Part shown: positions 31,303-37,299 of the stretch, in pieces
Numbering within the stretch: position 1 is the stretch's first letter
How the letters are laid out: the number at the start of each line of letters is the position of its first letter
Virus record (IMG/VR): IMGVR_UViG_3300020465_000045
Coordinates: 1-37,299 of that record
From: a virus
DNA length: 37,299 bases
Strand: one strand, 5' to 3'
The notes under the pieces: generated by a model
Databases searched by the model: none
What the model saw: the letters and a program-made list of their open reading frames with translations, nothing else
Told to the model about the DNA's origin: nothing
Translations under genes and position numbers: made by a program

Positions 31303-32241
31303 ATGTCAGAAATATTTTTATGGGTCGAAAAGTATCGACCTTCTAAGGTCAAGGATTGTATCCTACCTAAAAAACTAAAAGAGAGTTTCTCAGAGTTTGT
31401 TTCTAACGGACATATCCCTAATATAATATTATCTGGTAGTGCTGGAACTGGTAAGACTACTATTGCAAAAGCAATGGTGGAAGAGATCGGTAGTACTTGG
31501 ATGATGATAAATGGATCAGAAGAATCTGGTATTGATGTATTAAGAACTAAGATTAAAAACTTTGCATCAACAGTTTCATTGGAAGGTGGACGAAAGTATA
31601 TTATTCTAGATGAGGCAGATTATCTTAATCCACAATCTACACAACCTGCGTTGCGTGGATTCATGGAAGAGTTTCATAAGAACTGTGGTTTTATTTTAAC
31701 TTGTAATTATAAAAATAGGTTAATCGAACCTTTACAATCAAGATGTTCAGTTATTGATTTTCAAATTAAGAATGGTGAACGAATAACACTTGCAAAAGAA
31801 TTTTTTCAAAGAACACAACAAATCCTTACAGAAGAGAATATTAAGTTTGAGCCTAAGGCAGTTGCAGAATTAATCAATTCATATTTTCCCGATTGGCGTA
31901 GAGTTTTAAATGAACTTCAAAGGTATGGAGCATCTGGTCAAATAGATGCAGGTATTCTTTTAAACATTGGAAACGAAAACATTAAGGAGTTAATCACCTT
32001 TTTAAAGAAAAAAGAATTTACCAATGTTCGTAAATGGATAGTAAACAACCTCGACAACGATCCTAGCAGGGTGTACAGAACGATTTATGATAGTCTGTAT
32101 GAAAACCTTGATCCTAGTACAATACCCCATGCAGTCGTTATATTATCCGATTATCAATACAAATCAGCATTCGTAGCAGATCAAGAAATTAATATGCTTG
32201 CATGTATGACTGAAATTATGAGTCAGGTGAAATTTAAATGA
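31303..32241 (+). CDS. 44: Clamp loader large subunit (gp44-like)
   Basis: At 312 residues (T4 gp44: 319) it is the AAA+ ATPase of the loader that opens gp45 and places it at primer ends. Visible: WVEKYRPSKVKDCILP (7-22), Walker A GSAGTGKT (45-52), Walker B LDEADYL (102-108), sensor 1 ILTCNYKNR, the arginine-finger SRC near residue 146, and a C-terminal FPDWRRVLNELQRYG collar-side segment near 205. GAGG lies 7 nt before the ATG. The last codons overlap a 2OG oxygenase gene by 4 nt; in T4 the gp62 gene follows directly. Confidence 0.95.
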   Translation: MSEIFLWVEKYRPSKVKDCILPKKLKESFSEFVSNGHIPNIILSGSAGTGKTTIAKAMVEEIGSTWMMINGSEESGIDVLRTKIKNFASTVSLEGGRKYIILDEADYLNPQSTQPALRGFMEEFHKNCGFILTCNYKNRLIEPLQSRCSVIDFQIKNGERITLAKEFFQRTQQILTEENIKFEPKAVAELINSYFPDWRRVLNELQRYGASGQIDAGILLNIGNENIKELITFLKKKEFTNVRKWIVNNLDNDPSRVYRTIYDSLYENLDPSTIPHAVVILSDYQYKSAFVADQEINMLACMTEIMSQVKFK

Positions 32242-32759
32242 TTATAGTAAAAGATAATTTTTTAGAAGAGCATATTGCTCAACTAATTGACCAGTGTGTT
32301 CACAATACAGATTTTAATTGGCATTGGCATTATAAGGCAAATAAGAATGAGCCAGATAGACATTGGCATACTTTGGCAGGTCATGATATAGAAGAAATGA
32401 CTACAAATGGTTTTGATTATCTAATTCCTTTATGGGAAGGTATTGAAAACTTGTCAGATGTTCCTAAGACAAAAATTATAAGAGCATATTTTAATGCACA
32501 CACCCCAGGTGTAGAGCCATCTATGCATCAAGATGATGGTGAATTAACTTATATTTACTATCCTAATATGAATTGGAATATTAACTATGGTGGTGGAACT
32601 ACAATTTATGACGATGATTTAGTAAAAGGTACTTTAGTTAATTATAAAGGTAATAGATTAATTGGATTTACTGCTAGAAATCATCATCAAGCAATGCCAG
32701 TAAGTAAGAAATGTTTTATGTTAAGAACTTGCGTGGTGTTCAAAACAGAAAAGGTTTAA
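32238..32759 (+). CDS. 2-oxoglutarate/Fe(II)-dependent oxygenase inserted in the clamp-loader operon
   Basis: This 173-residue oxygenase has its ligands in order. PSMHQDDGELTYIYYPN (about 92-108) holds His-x-Asp, W-N-I-N-Y-GGGTTIYDDD gives the central strands, and GFTARNHHQAMPV near 147 the distal His. Then KKCFMLRTCVVF holds the Arg that binds 2-oxoglutarate. The N-terminus, IIVKDNFLEEHIAQLID, is a common phage-oxygenase opening. It joins gp44 through an ATGA overlap and is followed after 2 nt by gp62, so it is co-translated with replication proteins. The substrate could be a modified base, a nucleotide or a protein side chain. It is different in sequence from the oxygenase at 24041. Confidence 0.85.
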   Translation: MIIVKDNFLEEHIAQLIDQCVHNTDFNWHWHYKANKNEPDRHWHTLAGHDIEEMTTNGFDYLIPLWEGIENLSDVPKTKIIRAYFNAHTPGVEPSMHQDDGELTYIYYPNMNWNINYGGGTTIYDDDLVKGTLVNYKGNRLIGFTARNHHQAMPVSKKCFMLRTCVVFKTEKV

Positions 32760-32761
32760 TT

Positions 32762-33157
32762 ATGTACGAATTGAAAGAATATTTAAACTCCATTAATTAT
32801 ACAAAAAAAAATTTAATGGATAGTGAGGATGTTATGTGGGAGAAGAAATATCCAGCATATATTGTAAATAAATGTTTAGCACCCTTTAGCGATACAGTTT
32901 CATTGGTTAATGAAATGAATCGTATGCACCATATCGACAATAAGCTTCAATATGATTTTTTACTAAATAGTGTAAGAAGTAGAAAACGATTTGCACCTTT
33001 TTTAAGGGCAAGCAAATTAAAGAATTTAGAGTATGTAAAAGAGTACTTTGGTTACAGTAATGAGAAGGCCAAATCTGCTCTTAATATACTTAATGATGAA
33101 CAAATTATAGAGATAAAAAAAAGATTGAATAAAGGTGGTAAGTATGGAAAACATTAA
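32762..33157 (+). CDS. 62: Clamp loader small subunit (gp62-like)
   Basis: This 131-residue protein is shorter than T4 gp62 (187). gp62 joins four gp44 subunits in the clamp loader. The N-terminus, YELKEYLNSINYTKKNLMDSEDVMWEKKYPAYIVNKCLAP, and the following SLVNEMNRMHHIDNKLQYDFLLNSVRSRKRFAPF are typical of the family. The start is the ATG 2 nt after the oxygenase stop; an upstream in-frame start would sit inside that gene. The C-terminal helices present in T4 appear to be shorter. The RegA gene overlaps its last 14 nt, a junction also seen in T4. Confidence 0.9.
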   Translation: MYELKEYLNSINYTKKNLMDSEDVMWEKKYPAYIVNKCLAPFSDTVSLVNEMNRMHHIDNKLQYDFLLNSVRSRKRFAPFLRASKLKNLEYVKEYFGYSNEKAKSALNILNDEQIIEIKKRLNKGGKYGKH

Positions 33158-33563
33158 TTGGTCTAAAGAGCAAATGCTCGAAGTGACTTTGAAAGAGCCA
33201 GATGACTTTCTAAAAGTCAGAGAAACTCTTTCTCGTATTGGTGTCGCATCTAGAAAAGAAAAAATCTTATATCAGAGTTGTCATATCCTACACAAACAAG
33301 GCAAGTACTACATTGTACACTTTAAAGAACTATTTGCTTTGGATGGTAAAGAAACAAACCTAACAGAAAACGATATTGGTCGTAGAAACAGAATTGCTAA
33401 TCTATTAAAAGATTGGGGTCTTGTTACTATTGCAGGTAGTGAACAAACAAACATGTCACCACTAAGTCAGATCAAAATCATTTCTTTTAAGGAAAAAAAA
33501 GAATGGGAATTGAAAACAAAGTATAATATTGGTAAGAATATAAAAGAAGCAGACAAAAAATAG
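33144..33563 (+). CDS. regA: Translational repressor RegA
   Basis: This 139-residue protein (T4 RegA: 122) binds the start regions of several early mRNAs and blocks ribosomes. It matches T4 RegA along the length: MLEVTLKEPDDFLKVRETLSRIGVAS, YQSCHILHKQGKYYIVHFKE, NDIGRRNRIANLLKDWGLV, and KIISFKEKKEWELKTKYNIG near the end. The ATG at 33144 is preferred over an in-frame GTG at 33135, since it has GGTGG 5-9 nt upstream. The N-terminus has a few more residues than T4. Likely targets are the neighbouring gp45, gp44 and gp62 messages, as in T4; no binding site was identified here. Confidence 0.93.
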   Translation: MENINWSKEQMLEVTLKEPDDFLKVRETLSRIGVASRKEKILYQSCHILHKQGKYYIVHFKELFALDGKETNLTENDIGRRNRIANLLKDWGLVTIAGSEQTNMSPLSQIKIISFKEKKEWELKTKYNIGKNIKEADKK

Positions 33564-33589
33564 TACACTAATACATTGAAGGTTATATT

Positions 33590-36061
33590 ATGAGGTTTTA
33601 CACAAACATTGTGCCGTGGGGTAATTCATTACTCTTGCGTGAAGTAGTCGATGGTCAAAGAGTTGCCAGACGAATAAAATACTCTCCTACCCTTTATTGC
33701 CCCGTTATGCGTGAGACTAAGTTTAAAACGCTTGACGGAAGATATGTAACTCCAATAAAACATCAAACAATTAAAGAAGCCAAACAATGGGTTGAATCAT
33801 ATAAGAATCAACCTCATTTAGTTTATGGTAATACTCAGTTTCAATATTCATTTTTAAATGAAGAGTATAATAATGATTTTGATAAAGACAAAATTTTAAT
33901 TACTACAATAGATATTGAAGTTGCTTGTGAAAATGGTTTTCCAAACCCAGATATTGCAGATGAAGAGTTATTATCAATCACATTAAAAAATCAACAGAAC
34001 AAAGAAATAATTGTATTTGGTTTACATGAATATAAAAGTACAAGAAAAGATGTAACATATATTAAATGTAATAATGAAAAAGATTTACTATATGAATTTT
34101 TAAATTTCTGGTCTTCTAATTACCCCGATATTATTACAGGTTGGAATACTGAGTTTTTTGATATTCCTTATCTAGTAAACAGAATTAAAAATGTATTAGG
34201 TGAAGATGATGCTAAAAGATTATCGCCATGGAAGTCTGTACATTCAAAAGAGGTTTATCAAATGGGTAGAACTCAAATGGTATATGACATTCAAGGTATT
34301 GCAGCTTTGGATTATTTTGATTTGTATAGAAAGTTTACATACACCAATCAAGAAAGTTATAGATTAGATCATATCGCAGAAATAGAACTTGGTGAAACAA
34401 AATCTGATAATCCACATGATACATTTAGAGATTGGTATACAAAAGACTATCAATCATTTATTGATTATAATATTAAAGATGTGGAACTTGTTGATGCATT
34501 AGAAGACAAGATGAAACTAATTGAACTATGTTTAACTATGGCATATGAAGCAAAAGTAAATTATGTTGATGTATTAGGATCAGTAAGATATTGGGATGTT
34601 CTTATTCACAATTATTTAATGAGTAAAGGTATTGTAATACCTCAAAAGAAAACTTCAAACAAAGATAGTAAGTACATGGGTGCATATGTTAAAGACCCAC
34701 AGGTCGGTATGCATAAGTGGGTATTGTCTTTTGATTTGAACTCACTATATCCACATTTAATTATGCAGTATAACATATCACCAGAGACTATGAAATCTGA
34801 AAAGACTGTACCTGGTATGAATGTTGATAAACTGCTAAATAAAGAAGTTGATACAAAACCATTAGACAATGTTACTATGACTCCTAACGGTGCATTATTC
34901 AAAACTAACAGACAAGGTTTCTTACCAGAGATCATGGCAAAGATGTATAATGATAGAGTTAAGTATAAGCGTTATATGTTAGATGCAAAACAAGAGTATG
35001 TAAACACTAAAGATAAAAAACTTATTAAACAAATATCTAAGTTTAATAATATTCAAATGGCAAAAAAGATATCTCTTAATTCAGCTTATGGTGCGATTGG
35101 AAACAATTGGTTTAGATATTATTCAAATACAATGGCAGAAGCAATTACTTCTTCTGGTCAGTTGTCTATTCGTTGGATTGAAAAAAAGATTAATCAGTTT
35201 ATGAATGATTTACTTAAAACAGAAAATAAAGATTATGTAATTGCGTCTGATACAGATTCAATTTATATTACTTTTGATAAACTAATTGATAAATTTAAAC
35301 CTAAAAACCCAGTTGACTTTCTTGATACAATTGCAAAGGATAAGATTGAGCCTTTTATTGATAAGTCATATAAAGAACTTGCAGATTATTTAAATGCATA
35401 CGATCAAAAAATGCAGATGAAGAGAGAAGTAATCGCAGACAAAGGTGTATGGACGGCAAAGAAAAGATATATTTTAAATGCTTGGGATGTAGAAGGTGTA
35501 AGATATAAAGAGCCTGAATTAAAAATTATGGGAATTGAAGCAGTTAAGTCATCAACTCCAGCTGCATGTAGAGAAAAAATTAAAGAGGCATTAAAGATAT
35601 TAATGTCAGGTAGTGAAAAAGAAATGAATGACTTCATACAAAATTTCAGAAAAGAATTTATGAACTTACCACCTGAACTAGTTGCATATCCTAGAAGTGT
35701 AAATGGTTTATCTAAGTGGACAGAATCACATTCACTATTTAAGAAAGGTGCTCCTATTCATGTTAAAGGTGCAATCTTATATAATCATTTAATTAAAAAA
35801 AATAATTTAGGAAATAGGTATCCTAATATTCAAGAGGGTGATAAGATTAAATTTCTTTATATGACATTACCAAACATATATCAATCTTCTGCTATTGCAT
35901 TTATTACAAAACTACCAAAACAATTAAACTTTAATATTGATTATGAAACTCAATTCGAAAAATCTTTTGTTGAGCCATTGAATTATATTATTGAAAAAAT
36001 TAATTGGAATGTAGATAGATCATATGGTACTCAAGGTACACTAGAAAGTTTTTTCGCATGA
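33590..36061 (+). CDS. 43: DNA polymerase (gp43-like, family B)
   Basis: At 823 residues (T4 gp43: 898) it is the replicative polymerase with 3'-5' proofreading. Exo I: TTIDIEVACE near 107; Exo II: GWNTEFFDIPY near 183; Exo III: YNIKDVELVDAL near 300. Polymerase motifs: A SFDLNSLYPHLI near 380, B KKISLNSAYGAIGN near 492, and C ASDTDSIYI near 552. A KKRYILNAWDVEG thumb segment follows near 623. The C-terminus ends GTLESFFA, resembling the clamp-binding tail of T4 gp43 (ending SLDFLFG). The ATG follows a short gap after RegA with TTGAAGG upstream. Its stop overlaps the next gene by 4 nt. Confidence 0.97.
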   Translation: MRFYTNIVPWGNSLLLREVVDGQRVARRIKYSPTLYCPVMRETKFKTLDGRYVTPIKHQTIKEAKQWVESYKNQPHLVYGNTQFQYSFLNEEYNNDFDKDKILITTIDIEVACENGFPNPDIADEELLSITLKNQQNKEIIVFGLHEYKSTRKDVTYIKCNNEKDLLYEFLNFWSSNYPDIITGWNTEFFDIPYLVNRIKNVLGEDDAKRLSPWKSVHSKEVYQMGRTQMVYDIQGIAALDYFDLYRKFTYTNQESYRLDHIAEIELGETKSDNPHDTFRDWYTKDYQSFIDYNIKDVELVDALEDKMKLIELCLTMAYEAKVNYVDVLGSVRYWDVLIHNYLMSKGIVIPQKKTSNKDSKYMGAYVKDPQVGMHKWVLSFDLNSLYPHLIMQYNISPETMKSEKTVPGMNVDKLLNKEVDTKPLDNVTMTPNGALFKTNRQGFLPEIMAKMYNDRVKYKRYMLDAKQEYVNTKDKKLIKQISKFNNIQMAKKISLNSAYGAIGNNWFRYYSNTMAEAITSSGQLSIRWIEKKINQFMNDLLKTENKDYVIASDTDSIYITFDKLIDKFKPKNPVDFLDTIAKDKIEPFIDKSYKELADYLNAYDQKMQMKREVIADKGVWTAKKRYILNAWDVEGVRYKEPELKIMGIEAVKSSTPAACREKIKEALKILMSGSEKEMNDFIQNFRKEFMNLPPELVAYPRSVNGLSKWTESHSLFKKGAPIHVKGAILYNHLIKKNNLGNRYPNIQEGDKIKFLYMTLPNIYQSSAIAFITKLPKQLNFNIDYETQFEKSFVEPLNYIIEKINWNVDRSYGTQGTLESFFA

Positions 36062-36879
36062 TAGACAAAATATTAAAAGAGATTGTAGAGAAACAAATAC
36101 CTGGTGATGATGTTGCAATATTAATGGGAGGTGGAGCTGATAGTGCAACTTTATTATTTACATGTTTAAGATTAGGTAAAAAGCCACATGGATATTCTTT
36201 TTTTATGGAAGGTAAAACAACATATGATTCTATAAAGGCAAAAGAGATTTGCGAAACTTTTAATGTTCCATTTACACCTGTTCCATTACCAGAGAGTAAT
36301 CTAGTTGAAGATTTTAAAATACTTGCATCAAAATATAAGTGTAAAAAGAAAACCCACTTTGAATGTATATTTCCTTTCTTATATACATTTCCTTTAATAA
36401 AAGAAAAGTATGTATTGACAGGCGTTGGAGCAGATAGTCATTATGTATTAAGTAAAAAAGGTATGATGCATTTTAAACATACAGTTGAATTAATGAATAA
36501 ATTTAGATACAATTATTTTTATGGAACTGTTAACCCTGGTGCATTAGAACAGTTGCGACAATTTTGTACCGAGTATAATAAAGAGTTATGTGTTCCTTAT
36601 TTTGAAAAAGAAGTATATGACTACTTCTATGATAGATCATGGGAAGAAATAAACAAACCATACCAAAAGGCTTTGATAAAAGATAGGTTTGAAGAGTTTA
36701 AAAAGATCAAAGTAAAGCCACATATCAATTATCAATTGAATGCAGAAATAGACAAATCGTTTGAAAAACTTCTTGACAATAAAGAGATAAATGTTTATAA
36801 TAGAAAACGAGTCATGGACATATGTAGAGATTGGTGGAAGATGAATAATAGTAAAGCAAACTTAGAGAAATTTATATAA
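36058..36879 (+). CDS. PP-loop ATPase / asparagine-synthase-like protein
   Basis: This 273-residue protein has the PP-loop pyrophosphatase motif LMGGGADSATLL (G24-S29), as in the adenylating domains of asparagine synthase, QueC and tRNA-modifying enzymes. A second conserved segment, LTGVGADSHYVLSKKG near residue 121, resembles the 'SGEGADE' element of asparagine synthases. No glutaminase domain is present, so ammonia or another amine donor must come from elsewhere. The C-terminal half is helical with many aromatic and basic residues. It overlaps the polymerase stop (ATGA) and shares one base with the C5-methyltransferase start. It may adenylate and amidate a carboxylate, perhaps on a nucleobase or metabolite. 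Substrate unknown. Confidence 0.75.
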   Translation: MIDKILKEIVEKQIPGDDVAILMGGGADSATLLFTCLRLGKKPHGYSFFMEGKTTYDSIKAKEICETFNVPFTPVPLPESNLVEDFKILASKYKCKKKTHFECIFPFLYTFPLIKEKYVLTGVGADSHYVLSKKGMMHFKHTVELMNKFRYNYFYGTVNPGALEQLRQFCTEYNKELCVPYFEKEVYDYFYDRSWEEINKPYQKALIKDRFEEFKKIKVKPHINYQLNAEIDKSFEKLLDNKEINVYNRKRVMDICRDWWKMNNSKANLEKFI

Positions 36880-37299
36880 TGAAATACAAACCTTATTTAA
36901 TGAAAGATGTACATGCTGGAGAAGCATTAAACAAATTTAGAGTTATATCTACTTTCGCTGGAGGTGGTGGATCATCGACAGGGTATAGACTTGCTGGAGG
37001 CAAGATACTTGCGATTAATGAATTTGTAGAAGAGGCAAGAAATACTTACAGAGATAATTATCCCAACACACCAATAATGGACGGTGATATAAAAGAATTA
37101 AAAGGTAAAGACTTTTTAGATATTACAAAATTAAAAGAAGGTGAACTAGACTTATTAGATGGCAGTCCACCTTGTTCAGCATTTAGTATGTGTGGTACTC
37201 TTGCAAGAGAGGGTACAGTACACTCAGACGGATTTGGTAAAACTAAATCTTATTCAGATGGTAAGATAGTTACTAACATAGAAGATTTATTTTTTGAAT
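36879..37299 (+). CDS. C5-cytosine DNA methyltransferase (N-terminal part; continues beyond window)
   Basis: The first 140 codons are visible and the frame is open at the window edge. It belongs to the DNA cytosine-5 methyltransferase family. Motif I is VISTFAGGGGSSTGYRLAGG near residue 28 (F-A-G-x-G), motif II AINEFVEEARNTYRDNYP near 49, motif III DGDIKEL near 70, and motif IV with the catalytic cysteine is LLDGSPPCSAFSMCG near 94. The target-recognition domain and motifs VIII-X lie outside. It is coupled by a 1-nt overlap to the PP-loop gene. Besides protection from host nucleases, the 5-methyl group could be a substrate for the 2OG oxygenases encoded upstream; this is inference. Confidence 0.93.
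   Translation, partial: MKYKPYLMKDVHAGEALNKFRVISTFAGGGGSSTGYRLAGGKILAINEFVEEARNTYRDNYPNTPIMDGDIKELKGKDFLDITKLKEGELDLLDGSPPCSAFSMCGTLAREGTVHSDGFGKTKSYSDGKIVTNIEDLFFE

Noticed and set aside
1-37299. tRNA genes, CRISPR arrays, insertion sequences, attachment sites
   Set aside because: None found by eye: no cloverleaf or TTCGA-type T-arm patterns, no regularly spaced direct repeats, and no transposase or integrase. Apart from the HNH-like insertion region, no gap between genes exceeds about 140 bases.

Overview
The window is a stretch of a T4-like myovirus genome (class Caudoviricetes), strongly AT-rich. It is probably a marine phage of the pelagiphage/cyanophage type. The evidence for T4 relationship is the unbroken T4 core order: gp17, gp18, gp19, gp20, gp67, gp21, gp22, gp23, then UvsY, UvsW, gp55, gp47, gp46, then gp45, gp44, gp62, RegA, gp43. 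The marine assignment is inference. It rests on low GC, the Hsp20, 'CobS'-type AAA+ and carbamoyltransferase genes typical of marine T4-like phages, and a TRAP-type solute-binding-protein homologue of the kind abundant in SAR11 and other oligotrophs. No tRNA, CRISPR or insertion sequence was seen, and nearly every gene is on the + strand.

Layout. (1) 1-12.5 kb is the late, structural module: end of the large terminase, an antisense HNH-like gene, tail sheath, tail tube, portal, prohead core, a possible decoration protein, prohead protease, scaffold and major capsid protein. Perfect T4 late-promoter boxes (TATAAATA) precede several of these genes. Two genes sit unexpectedly between the protease and the scaffold: a TRAP/DctP-like solute-binding protein without a signal peptide, and a putative methyltransferase-fold protein. 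A UUCG-loop terminator closes the capsid gene, and is followed by a small lipoprotein, a second tail-tube-like protein and a SAP-like protein. (2) 12.5-15.5 kb: UvsY, a small methyltransferase, UvsW and an Sm-like protein behind one early promoter. (3) 15.5-25.5 kb is one long early unit from its promoter to an intrinsic terminator: late sigma factor gp55, nuclease gp47, an MT-A70 adenine methyltransferase, a GNAT-like protein, gp46, then an accessory cluster (radical SAM protein, separate SPASM-like protein, carbamoyltransferase, two GCSF-type SGNH proteins, an amidinotransferase and a 2OG-Fe(II) oxygenase). (4) 25.5-29.7 kb: a zincin/VWA protein, its MoxR/CobS-like AAA+ partner and Hsp20, each with its own promoter. 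(5) 29.7 kb to the right edge is the replication operon: sliding clamp, clamp loader (with a 2OG oxygenase inserted between its subunits), RegA, DNA polymerase, a PP-loop/asparagine-synthase-like protein and the start of a C5-cytosine DNA methyltransferase.

How it works together. Early sigma70-type promoters (TTGACA) drive recombination, replication and accessory genes. gp55 made from one of them, together with the gp45 clamp and gp47/46, would switch transcription to the TATAAATA promoters of the head and tail genes. Five of the seven TTGACA promoters carry a dyad of different sequence at nearly the same place in the spacer, which is a notable unexplained pattern. The enzyme cluster, with two DNA methyltransferases and two or three oxygenase-fold proteins, suggests either DNA-base hypermodification or small-molecule/glycan tailoring. 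The sequence alone does not decide between them.
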